DNA of 8,177 nucleotides from Bacillota bacterium (GTDB lineage: Bacteria > Bacillota_G > SHA-98 > UBA4971), in NCBI GenBank assembly GCA_012512055.1, contig JAAZEW010000070.1, positions 1 to 8,177 of the forward strand. The letters run 5' to 3'. The notes beneath the pieces are model-generated. The model searched no databases, had not been told where the DNA came from, and saw only the letters and a list, made by a program, of their open reading frames with translations. Of the stretch, positions 1 to 6,361 are shown one piece after another; the first letter of the stretch is position 1; every line of letters begins with the position of its first letter. The translations under genes and the position numbers were made by a program.

Positions 1-235
1 GGACTACCTTTCTCCTGTTATACGCATCTGCCAGGATTCCCCCGGGTATGCTTGACGCTGCCATGACTGCCATGGATATTGAGAAGACGAACCCTACCTC
101 CTGTGGGGTGCATCCTATGTTTCGGAGGTACACAGGAAACATGTATGCATGGAGGCCGTATCCGAATCCCCAAAGCAACATGCCTAATGCTATCAACTGT
201 ATTCCTTTGGGTAAGTGCCTTACTCGCAACCCCAC
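1..235 (-). CDS. MFS permease, N-terminal part only (cut by window edge)
   Basis: First 78 codons of a major facilitator superfamily transporter that continues past base 1. It is read from GTG at 235 with no stop to the window edge. The translation has a short basic N-terminus (VGLRVRHLPKG), a first hydrophobic segment at about 12-37 (ALGMLLWGFGYG then MFPVYL) and a second at about 47-68. The MFS loop 2-3 motif A follows, GGILADAYNRRKVV at 65-78, close to the family's GxLaDrxGRR consensus. GGAGG at 248-244 is eight bases upstream of the GTG, and the FGGY kinase stop (253-251) is in the same frame 15 bases before the start. An ATG at 245-243 is in another frame and reaches a stop after seven codons. 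As the last visible gene of the operon it probably moves the substrate or a product of the pathway; which, and in what direction, cannot be told. Confidence 0.85.
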   Translation of the reverse strand, partial: MGLRVRHLPKGIQLIALGMLLWGFGYGLHAYMFPVYLRNIGCTPQEVGFVFSISMAVMAASSIPGGILADAYNRRKVV

Positions 236-243
236 AAATACAT

Positions 244-248
244 CCTCC
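244..248 (-). promoter_or_regulatory. Ribosome binding site for the MFS permease
   Basis: GGAGG in the 15-base gap between the FGGY kinase stop and the GTG start at 235, spaced eight bases from it. It supports GTG over the nearby in-frame TTG at 250, which overlaps this site. Confidence 0.65.
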
Positions 249-250
249 AA

Positions 251-1723
251 TCAATACTCAAGAGGCGTTCCGGCTTCCCGGCTCTTCCAGAAGTCCTCCA
301 GCACGCTGTCGGCCTTCGAGAATGCGGCGTACCCGCGCCTGTATCCATCGTCCTTCGTCCCCTCAGGCATGAACACGTTATCTATGGAAACCACTGTCTC
401 GACAGCTTCTTTGACACTTCTAAACGCCTTCGCAGCAATCCCGCCCAGGATCGCAGCGCCCAGCACAGTGCCTTCCTTGACTTTCATGCTTGCCACCGGC
501 AGATTCAACATCTCTGCCTTCATTTGCAGCCAACCGGGATGCCTTGCGCCGTTCCCCACAGCCCTGATCTCAGTTGCGCGCCCGGCATCCTTCCACGACT
601 CCATGCTCCGGCACATCGCATACGTGCAACCTTCCAGCACCGCACGGAGCATATGGTAGGACGTATGCTCTAGCCGCAGCCCGAGGAACGCGCCTGTCGC
701 TTCAGGAACCGCAACAGGGCTACGTTTGCCCACCAGATACGGTAAGAACACAAGCCCCGAGGCCCCCGATTTCGTCCTTCCCAACGCCTCGGCAACCGTC
801 CCGCTCCAATCGTGTTCGCCGAGATACACTTCGGGAAACAAGCAAGACATTGCCCAGGCAAGGCATCCGCCACTGTAAGATACCGGCGCAACTATCAGCC
901 TTTCGCCTGGAATCACATGTTTCACAGCCTGAAAGCTGCATCCGTCAGAAGCCATCATGGATATGCATGTCGACGTCCCGGTAGAGTCGCATATCAATCC
1001 GGGTTCAATGACGCCTGCACCCAAAGCCTCAACAAACGCATCGATGCTCCCTGCAGCCACAGGTATCCCCTGAGGAAGGCCGGTTGCATCCTGCGCCTCC
1101 TGAGTTACGAGTCCGATGGGTTCCCATGGATCCGCCGCTTTCGGAAATAGCCTTCCGGCAGGATCCGGTGTGCTAATGTCACCTGTATCGTCCGAGAACC
1201 ACCTCATGCATGACGCGGCAGATGAGTCCATCCGCATTTCACCTGTAAGCCTTAACCCTATATAATCCTTAGGTTGCAGCACGCAGGCACTGCCTTCCCG
1301 CACCTCACCTCTGCCCGCATTTTCGAGTTGCTTGTATATCCACTTGGCAGTCGCCTCAAAAGACGGTCCGTTGTAGGCGTTCCGGCAGCTCTCAACCATG
1401 AGAGGCCTGGGATCCATCCAAGTTATTATGTTGGACACCGGATCCCCGTTCGAGTCCGCTGCCATAAGGGACGGGCCGTGCCCGGATAGCCCCACACCTT
1501 GGACGCTGCGAGGATCACACCCCTCCAGCACATCCCTGATGCAGCCTTCCACAATATGCCACAACTTGACAGGGTCCTGCTCAGGGACGCCGGAACCCCA
1601 TCCCTTCACATAGGATTCCTTAGCCGGACGGCGCACCTTCCGCAGACTCCCGTCCGACTTCCACAGCAACACCTTAACCGCTGATGTGCCTATGTCTATC
1701 CCCATAAGAGAGAAGTCATGCAT
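251..1723 (-). CDS. FGGY-family carbohydrate kinase (xylulokinase-like)
   Basis: ATP-dependent kinase of the hexokinase/actin fold, 490 residues, acting on an open-chain ketose, polyol or similar sugar. The phosphate-1 loop GIDIGTSAVK is at residues 8-17. The predicted catalytic Asp is D228 in GSIDAFVEALGAG. The FGGY C-terminal region is seen in FLPYLVGKRSP (326-336) and AVGNGARHPGW (388-398), close to the family's GERSP and GGGARSP motifs. The Asp usual after GERSP is replaced by Val (SPVAVP). Start: ATG at 1723 is preceded by GAGG at 1736-1733, nine bases away. A longer TTG start at 1738 overlaps that ribosome site and is disfavoured. The gene overlaps the dehydrogenase by eight bases, and the MFS gene follows after 15. 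Xylulokinase, gluconokinase, LsrK and others share the fold; the sequence does not fix which. Pairing with a polyol dehydrogenase and an aldolase suggests phosphorylation of a ketose that is then cleaved. Confidence 0.92.
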   Translation of the reverse strand: MHDFSLMGIDIGTSAVKVLLWKSDGSLRKVRRPAKESYVKGWGSGVPEQDPVKLWHIVEGCIRDVLEGCDPRSVQGVGLSGHGPSLMAADSNGDPVSNIITWMDPRPLMVESCRNAYNGPSFEATAKWIYKQLENAGRGEVREGSACVLQPKDYIGLRLTGEMRMDSSAASCMRWFSDDTGDISTPDPAGRLFPKAADPWEPIGLVTQEAQDATGLPQGIPVAAGSIDAFVEALGAGVIEPGLICDSTGTSTCISMMASDGCSFQAVKHVIPGERLIVAPVSYSGGCLAWAMSCLFPEVYLGEHDWSGTVAEALGRTKSGASGLVFLPYLVGKRSPVAVPEATGAFLGLRLEHTSYHMLRAVLEGCTYAMCRSMESWKDAGRATEIRAVGNGARHPGWLQMKAEMLNLPVASMKVKEGTVLGAAILGGIAAKAFRSVKEAVETVVSIDNVFMPEGTKDDGYRRGYAAFSKADSVLEDFWKSREAGTPLEY

Positions 1724-2759
1724 TACCGTTAACCTCAAGAAGTATCTTCAAAGCTTCCCCGGAAGACGCCATATCAAAGGCTTCTTTCGCCTGATCGATA
1801 CCAAACTCGTGTGTAATAATGTTCCCCACGTCTATCGTGCCGCCGGTAAGCATAGTAAGGGCTGTATGGAACTGTAGCGGCGTGAAGCCGAAACTCCCGG
1901 TGACAATCACTTCGTCATAATGGAGGATGTGCGGATCTATAGTCAAATCGGACCCGCCGGGCAACCCGCCGAATATGTTTATCACGCCTCCCTTTCTGAC
2001 ACAGCCGAATGCGGAGTTCACAGCATCCACGGTTCCAACACAGACAAACACTATATCAGCGCCGACTCCGTCTGTCTCGTCCTTCACCCATGACGATAGG
2101 TTCGCGCCTTCATCCGGATGGTTCAGAACGAAAGCTCCGCTTTCAGCCGCCTTGCTCCTTCTGAATGCATTCGGCTCGCTCACGAGAATCTTCGACGCCC
2201 CCACAGCCTTGCATAGTTCAAGCATGAGAAGGCCCATTGGCCCTGCACCGATTATCATGACTGTATCCGCAAGTCCCACATGGGAGTCAAAGACCGCGTT
2301 CACACAGCAAGCAAGGGGTTCGGAAAGGCAGGCGAGTTTCAAGTGCTCATCGGAAGGGACACGAAACGTCCCTTTACCCATAACCTCAGACGGAATCCTT
2401 ACATACTCGGCAAAAGCCCCTTCAATCCAACCTTTATTTGTGCAAAGCTCTTCCCTGCCTTTGCGGCAATAGGCACACCCGTAGCACGGCACGTAGGGAG
2501 CGACTGCAACCAGGTCTCCCACTGCGATATCGGATCTCTGAGCCTTGCCCTTGGGCTCAACTATCCTTCCCACTACTTCGTGGCCGAGAATGCACGGAGG
2601 GCTGAACATATGATGTCCGCGCCTGTATGTCTTGACATCGGTCCCGCAAAGACCGCAATAGGATACCTCAAGAAGCGCGTCCCCCTCTTCTCTGAGTACA
2701 GGCGCGTCCACGTCCTCAATCCTGAGGTCACCCGGACCGTGATACACAACTGCTTTCAC
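1716..2759 (-). CDS. Zinc-dependent medium-chain sugar/polyol dehydrogenase
   Basis: Cytoplasmic NAD(P)-dependent oxidoreductase of the sorbitol/threonine dehydrogenase branch of the MDR superfamily, 347 residues, the usual length. The GroES-like domain (1-150) carries the catalytic zinc ligands C38 (in GLCGTD), H60-E61 (GHE) and E147 (SEPLACC). The structural zinc is held by C92, C95, C98 and C106. The Rossmann domain (about 160-290) has GAGPMG at 171-176. E195 follows the second strand (LVSEPN) where an acid normally binds the adenosine ribose of NAD, so NAD is more likely than NADP. The start is GTG at 2759, ten bases behind AAGGAGG (2776-2770), which lies inside the end of the aldolase gene; a two-base gap separates the genes. 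Between an aldolase and an FGGY kinase, its likely job is to oxidise a polyol or sugar hydroxyl to the ketose that the kinase then phosphorylates (inference). A threonine or other alcohol dehydrogenase cannot be excluded. Confidence 0.92.
   Translation of the reverse strand: MKAVVYHGPGDLRIEDVDAPVLREEGDALLEVSYCGLCGTDVKTYRRGHHMFSPPCILGHEVVGRIVEPKGKAQRSDIAVGDLVAVAPYVPCYGCAYCRKGREELCTNKGWIEGAFAEYVRIPSEVMGKGTFRVPSDEHLKLACLSEPLACCVNAVFDSHVGLADTVMIIGAGPMGLLMLELCKAVGASKILVSEPNAFRRSKAAESGAFVLNHPDEGANLSSWVKDETDGVGADIVFVCVGTVDAVNSAFGCVRKGGVINIFGGLPGGSDLTIDPHILHYDEVIVTGSFGFTPLQFHTALTMLTGGTIDVGNIITHEFGIDQAKEAFDMASSGEALKILLEVNGNA
1733..1736 (-). promoter_or_regulatory. Ribosome binding site fixing the FGGY kinase start
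   Basis: GAGG nine bases before ATG 1723, within the last codons of the dehydrogenase. It overlaps the competing TTG codon (1738-1736), which therefore has no site of its own. Confidence 0.55.
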
Positions 2760-2761
2760 GG

Positions 2762-3520
2762 TTATCGTCCCTCCTTACAAGGGCCGTTGCCGTGAACGAT
2801 CTCATGGAGCTCCCTGACCTTCCCGGCGGGGTCATCAGCCTGATACACGTTGCGCCCAAACGCCACTCCTCGAGCTCCTGCTGCCATGGCTTTCTGAACT
2901 ACGGTGTTGGGATCCTCGACTTTAGGACCTCCGGCTATTACAATCGGGACCCTACAAGCCTCAACTATCTCCCGGAAGCCCTCTCCCGTGTAGTACGTCT
3001 TTATCGCGTCCGCGCCGAGTTCGTATCCGACTCTCGCGCACACGCTTATCCATTCAGGATCGAAGCTGTGGGAGGGATCGCATGGGATAACTTCCGCAAG
3101 GACGGGAATGCCCACCGCATGTGAGCTCGATACTACCTGGCCCATTATTTCAAACATTTCCTGTTCATAATCTGAACCCACCAGCACCATGATGCAGATT
3201 GCGTCTGCACCGAGCCGGCATGCCTCCTCTACCGAGCACACCAGTGTATGAAAAGCCGGATTCGGACTGAATTTCGTGGAACCTCCGGTCACACGGACTA
3301 TGAGACCTGCTTTCCCGGCATAGCTCTCCCACTCAGTCGCAGCCATACCCGGATTGACGAGGATGGCATCACACCCTCCGTCAACTACTTTGCGGACTAC
3401 AAGAGAAGGGTCATACAACCCGTCCACAGGCCCCATGAAACCGCCGAAATCCAGCGGACATATGACCGTTTTTCCGTCCTCTTTGAATATCCGGCGAAGC
3501 CTAACATCTATTCCGGCCAT
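2762..3520 (-). CDS. LsrF/DhnA-type class I aldolase
   Basis: TIM-barrel aldolase using a lysine Schiff base, of the FbaB/DeoC/LsrF group, whose members cleave ketose phosphates to dihydroxyacetone phosphate (or, in LsrF, transfer acetyl to CoA). With the chosen ATG it has 252 residues. The Schiff-base lysine is K174 in ADAIKTYY, very like LsrF. The phosphate-binding loops are IVIAGGPK (193-200) and FGRNVYQ (221-227). The conserved Asp near the first strand is D24 in LDFGGF, where relatives commonly have DHG. Three starts are possible: TTG 3574 (74-base overlap with the upstream gene), ATG 3529 (two bases from the ribosome site) and ATG 3520, eleven bases behind AGGAG at 3536-3532; the last gives the family-like start MAGIDVRLRRIF. 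The gene is two bases ahead of the dehydrogenase. It is not confidently LsrF itself, because no LsrG or Lsr ABC genes are present; substrate unknown. Confidence 0.88.
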   Translation of the reverse strand: MAGIDVRLRRIFKEDGKTVICPLDFGGFMGPVDGLYDPSLVVRKVVDGGCDAILVNPGMAATEWESYAGKAGLIVRVTGGSTKFSPNPAFHTLVCSVEEACRLGADAICIMVLVGSDYEQEMFEIMGQVVSSSHAVGIPVLAEVIPCDPSHSFDPEWISVCARVGYELGADAIKTYYTGEGFREIVEACRVPIVIAGGPKVEDPNTVVQKAMAAGARGVAFGRNVYQADDPAGKVRELHEIVHGNGPCKEGR

Positions 3521-4529
3521 TGCTAGCATATCTCCTTTCCCTGACAGCCACGAGAATTGCGGTAAGCTTTTCAAAATCCAGGTTGTTCACTTCTTGGACA
3601 GTGTCCACCCATCCTTTGGGGAAAGCCCGAATACCGCTGTAAGCGCCTGCTAACGCCCCGACAATGGACGCGAGCGTATCTGTGTCTCCGCCCAGGTTTG
3701 CAGCAGCAGGCACGGCTTTTCCGGGATCGCCTTTGTGTAGGGCCAGGAGGCCGATGGCAGTTGGGACAAGCTCTGTCGGATCCATCCCCACTCCGCAGGT
3801 GGTGTAGAGGCGATCTTCCGCTTCTTCGGGATCCTTGCTTTCACCGACAATTGCCAGGGCAAGCTCGATCCTTACGCTCACCAGTGTGCCTGCCCACTGA
3901 ATGCCGAGGCGTTCACCATACCGGGCACCGTAGAGCGTAGCATCTTCTACTTCATCCAGGGACTGTGCAGTGAGAGCAGCCGCTACCCCACAGCACACTG
4001 CGCACGCCCCTGCAATCGCTATATTTACGCCATGTGTCGGAAGGCAGGACAGGTAACCCTCTTCCGCTGCCTTCTCCAGATCCGGGGCATTTGCTATCCC
4101 GATAGGCGCAACGCGCATTGCAGCGCCTACAGTGCTCCCTCCGGACCCTGTATCGCCAGGGTCTTCACCGGCTTTGAGCCTCTCCAAGGCCTTGCGCGAG
4201 CTGGGGCCTAAAACTGACGATTCATAGGCGTTAGTCTGCTCCGCCCATTTGAGATACGCGCGTCCTGCCACCTCCGGGGTTATCCTTCCGTGCGCATCCA
4301 GGGCCTCAATAATTGCGAGGGTTTGTTCTGTATCGTCTGTGATTCGGCCTGCCGTCATCTTGGCATGGATATGACCCGGGCGCGGTGTGCAAAACCCTTC
4401 TATCCGTCCGTATGCATGGCGGATTTCTTCGCGAGTCATAAACTCTGACGGCATACCCATTGCATCCCCGATTGCAACTCCTGCAAGGGCTCCCGCTATT
4501 CTACCTGGATCTATACGATAACTCGACAT
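3501..4529 (-). CDS. ADP-ribosylglycohydrolase (DraG/ARH-fold) family protein
   Basis: Predicted cytoplasmic metal-dependent hydrolase of 342 residues, the usual size. Characterised relatives cleave the N- or O-glycosidic bond between ADP-ribose and a protein or small molecule using two magnesium ions. All family landmarks are present: the N-terminal GALAGVAIGDAMGMPSE helix (13-29), the metal ligands TDD at 64-66, and the C-terminal GGDTDT at 280-285, where D282, D284 and T285 complete the metal site. The middle block AAMRVAPIG (136-144) is also typical. Start ATG at 4529 has AAGGAG at 4545-4540, ten bases upstream, inside the end of the PfkB gene, and the two genes overlap by 29 bases. There is no nitrogenase gene nearby, so a DraG role in nitrogenase control is not indicated. 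The metabolic neighbours suggest a nucleoside, ADP-ribose adduct or other N-glycoside as substrate (inference). Confidence 0.92.
   Translation of the reverse strand: MSSYRIDPGRIAGALAGVAIGDAMGMPSEFMTREEIRHAYGRIEGFCTPRPGHIHAKMTAGRITDDTEQTLAIIEALDAHGRITPEVAGRAYLKWAEQTNAYESSVLGPSSRKALERLKAGEDPGDTGSGGSTVGAAMRVAPIGIANAPDLEKAAEEGYLSCLPTHGVNIAIAGACAVCCGVAAALTAQSLDEVEDATLYGARYGERLGIQWAGTLVSVRIELALAIVGESKDPEEAEDRLYTTCGVGMDPTELVPTAIGLLALHKGDPGKAVPAAANLGGDTDTLASIVGALAGAYSGIRAFPKGWVDTVQEVNNLDFEKLTAILVAVRERRYASNGRNRC
3532..3536 (-). promoter_or_regulatory. Ribosome binding site that decides the aldolase start
   Basis: AGGAG lies inside the 3' end of the ADP-ribosylglycohydrolase gene. It is 11 bases before ATG 3520 and only 2 before ATG 3529, and it lies downstream of the TTG at 3574, so it argues for the shorter protein. 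Confidence 0.6.
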
Positions 4530-5526
4530 TTCGCAAGAACTCCTTCAACTCTTCCCCTGTGGGCATAGCTTCTCTTGCGCCGACTTTCCTGATGGCCAAA
4601 GCTGCGCAGGCGTTTCCCCGCACCAAACACTCAGCCATATCCATACCTTCTAACAGCCCTGTGATGAATCCTGAAGCGAATGAATCTCCAGCCCCGGTCG
4701 TATCTATGACATCCGGGACAGAGAAGGCAGGTGCGCGGAGTACTCTGTGCCGGCAACTATCCCCACCGCTGGAGTGGCATTCGGATCCTTCGGAACCCAG
4801 TGTGACTGCGATATTCCCACGCGAATAGCATTCCGATCCTTCGGAACCCAGTGTAACTACGACATTACCCACACCGCATTCCAGGAGACGGCCTGCGCCC
4901 TCAGTGTGGGAGCTGCACGATGTAACTGAACCAAGCTCCCCACGGGAAAGCACAACATAGTCGCATAACTTTATCAATCCTATAAGCATCGCTTTGTCCA
5001 TCCATGAAATCCCGCCTCCGGGACCATAGATGATAATGGCGCCATGACGCCTTGCGACCCGGATTGCCTCGAGAGCCACATCCGGCAGGACTTCACCGAT
5101 GTAGAGGGCCTTCCCATTCTCCATGGCCCGGTCGGAAAACTCATGAGGCTTTTGGAGGATGGCTTCTCCTCCGAGCGAGTAGATGACTCGCTGGCCGGTT
5201 CGATCCACAGCGATTATGGTCTGGGCAGTTCTGCCTCCCTTGATCTCAGAGAGCCACCTGACATCAACCCCGTCGGACTCGAAAGCCTGCCGTAGCCTGC
5301 GACCGTTTTCATCGTCTCCGGCCCTCCCTACGAATCTGGATTGGTAACCCAGGCGTGAGATTCCGGCTGCAATATTCGCCGTTGACCCGCCTGGAAAGAA
5401 TCCTACCTCTCCTTCGGCAAACACCATTTCATCAGGTTCCGGGAGCCTATCCACGGTAAACATCATGTCTATAGCGCAAGCGCCGAGACAGACTACGACT
5501 CCGTCCACTCCGTCCGTTCCGTCCAT
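4501..5526 (-). CDS. PfkB/ribokinase-family carbohydrate or nucleoside kinase with internal duplication
   Basis: Soluble kinase, 341 residues, expected to phosphorylate a sugar, nucleoside or related compound with ATP. The PfkB N-terminal glycine motif GGSTANIAAGISRLG is at 46-60, matching PfkB signature 1. The C-terminal signature DTTGAGDSF is at 275-283, with D281 the expected catalytic base in the anion-hole GAGD. The ATP-binding strand motif VTLGSEG occurs twice (224-230 and 241-247) because of a 17-residue tandem repeat at 220-253. Ribokinase has one copy about 26 residues before DTxAAGD, so copy two lies nearer the usual place. The N-terminus is a three-residue repeat (MDG TDG VDG). Start ATG at 5526 is one base after the EcfT stop; the upstream GGGGG at 5540-5536 is a weak ribosome site, so translational coupling is likely. 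Position beside an ECF transporter and a DraG-fold hydrolase suggests a nucleoside or liberated ribose as substrate (inference). Specificity cannot be read from sequence. Confidence 0.9.
   Translation of the reverse strand: MDGTDGVDGVVVCLGACAIDMMFTVDRLPEPDEMVFAEGEVGFFPGGSTANIAAGISRLGYQSRFVGRAGDDENGRRLRQAFESDGVDVRWLSEIKGGRTAQTIIAVDRTGQRVIYSLGGEAILQKPHEFSDRAMENGKALYIGEVLPDVALEAIRVARRHGAIIIYGPGGGISWMDKAMLIGLIKLCDYVVLSRGELGSVTSCSSHTEGAGRLLECGVGNVVVTLGSEGSECYSRGNIAVTLGSEGSECHSSGGDSCRHRVLRAPAFSVPDVIDTTGAGDSFASGFITGLLEGMDMAECLVRGNACAALAIRKVGAREAMPTGEELKEFLRNVELSYRSR
4768..4869 (-). repeat. Two tandem 51-base units inside the PfkB gene
   Basis: Two adjacent 51-base units (4869-4819 and 4818-4768) encode residues 220-236 and 237-253 of the PfkB kinase. 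The peptides match at 13 of 17 positions, both containing VTLGSEGSEC. In the DNA, aligned on the plus strand from 4777 and 4828, about 35 of the first 39 bases agree. The unit length is a multiple of three, so the frame is kept. The differences, several of them silent or conservative, show that the duplication is not from the last few generations. It inserts a second copy of the strand-turn element that precedes the PfkB signature 2. Confidence 0.9.
5500..5524 (-). repeat. Three 9-base-spaced copies of GGACGGA at the PfkB 5' end
   Basis: On the plus strand TCCGTCC occurs at 5500-5506, 5509-5515 and 5518-5524, exactly nine bases apart. In the coding sense this gives the residues MDG, TDG and VDG directly before the first beta strand of the kinase. 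The repeat contains the ATG start (5526) and an alternative in-frame GTG (5508), so copy-number slippage would change the N-terminus without a frameshift. Confidence 0.8.
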
Positions 5527-5527
5527 C

Positions 5528-6361
5528 CTAAAGCGCCCCCAACTTGAGTACAGCGAGACAGACTATACTTGCTGCCAGGCCTCCGACGGACAGGGCAACC
5601 ATGAACCAGTCAGTTGCCTGCATTTTATAAGGCCTTATCATCGTAAAGTTCTTGCTGTATCCGAACGCCCGGGACTCCATTGCCAAAGCCATGGTGTCAG
5701 CCATGGAAAGCGCATTGGCAAACAAGGGAACCAGCATGCTTGTGGTCTTCCTCACCTTCTCCGCAAAAGAACCGGAATCGAAATCAACTCCCTTGGATCT
5801 CTCCGCGTCTCTTAACGTGGCTAGCTGCGTCTGGATGACAGGCACAAACTTGGATGCAGCGGAGACCACAAACCCGGACTTATAAGAGACGAAGGGGAGC
5901 CGTACGATGATCTGCACTACTTCAGAAGGTGATGTCACATATCCGAAAACTGATATCGCAATAAGGACGACGAAGACTTTAAGAGCCATACAGATTCCGT
6001 AAGTAAGCCCGCCGACTCGTAGAGGCCATGCAGGGCCAATCCCGGGAATCCAGCCTGGTATCAGATGGAATACGACCTTCTCAGGGTTAGCCAGCCAGAC
6101 GACCTTAGGAATGTACGTGGCGCCTTGGACCAATGTGATTATGGCTGTGACAATCAGCAGGAACATGAACGTCCCTTTCATCTTAGGCCAGGGGAATTCC
6201 CCCATAAAGCCAATTATTACGGTTAATACACCTAATCCCAGAAGGTAGACGGGATCCGTCCAGATAATGCTGATAGCTATGGTCACAACCAGCCAGATGA
6301 ACTTAGCCCTGGGGTCAAGCCTGTGTATTGGCGTTTGTTTGCTTTCATACTCGACAATCAT
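5528..6361 (-). CDS. ecfT: ECF transporter transmembrane protein EcfT (CbiQ family)
   Basis: Membrane subunit that couples the two ATPase domains to the substrate-binding S component. It has 277 residues, normal for the family. An N-terminal family motif HRLDPRAK lies at 13-20. Hydrophobic segments lie near 21-53, 63-80, 117-143 and 252-272. The two cytoplasmic coupling helices are recognisable by their Ala-x-Arg-x-x-Gly-like signatures: AERSKG at 186-191 and ESRAFG at 229-234, where R188 and R231 should dock on the ATPases. The ATG overlaps the ATPase stop by four bases (ATGA), and a GAGAGG stretch at 6377-6372 serves as ribosome site 10 bases upstream. The PfkB gene begins after one base, so this transporter and the downstream kinase are presumably made from one message. 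No S component lies in the window, so one must be upstream or elsewhere. Confidence 0.93.
   Translation of the reverse strand: MIVEYESKQTPIHRLDPRAKFIWLVVTIAISIIWTDPVYLLGLGVLTVIIGFMGEFPWPKMKGTFMFLLIVTAIITLVQGATYIPKVVWLANPEKVVFHLIPGWIPGIGPAWPLRVGGLTYGICMALKVFVVLIAISVFGYVTSPSEVVQIIVRLPFVSYKSGFVVSAASKFVPVIQTQLATLRDAERSKGVDFDSGSFAEKVRKTTSMLVPLFANALSMADTMALAMESRAFGYSKNFTMIRPYKMQATDWFMVALSVGGLAASIVCLAVLKLGAL

Noticed and set aside
18..254. 78-codon minus-strand frame starting at TTG 254
   Set aside because: It overlaps the MFS reading frame, and its peptide is basic and non-membrane. The alternative frame from GTG 235 carries clear MFS features.
48..659. 203-codon plus-strand open frame
   Set aside because: It lies antisense to the FGGY kinase and MFS genes, has no recognisable domain, and no ribosome site was found. 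Long antisense frames are expected in moderately GC-rich coding DNA.
1927..2472. 181-codon plus-strand open frame
   Set aside because: Fully antisense to the dehydrogenase, whose zinc and NAD motifs are complete; the peptide is low in recognisable structure.
251..3520. Assignment as LsrK/LsrF autoinducer-2 genes
   Set aside because: The aldolase Schiff-base motif is LsrF-like, but LsrG, LsrR and the Lsr transporter are absent, a dehydrogenase is inserted, and the aldolase lacks the DHG His.
3521..3574. Longer aldolase with TTG start at 3574
   Set aside because: It would overlap the upstream gene by 74 bases, has no ribosome site, and its extra residues have no counterpart in the family.
3501..4529. 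Nitrogenase-reactivating DraG
   Set aside because: No nitrogen-fixation genes are present; the neighbours are transport and sugar enzymes.
2762..5526. Sulfoquinovose (sulfo-glycolysis) operon, since that pathway also uses a PfkB kinase and a class I aldolase
   Set aside because: No isomerase, sulfoquinovosidase or sulfolactaldehyde reductase is visible, and the dehydrogenase is a zinc MDR enzyme of another family.
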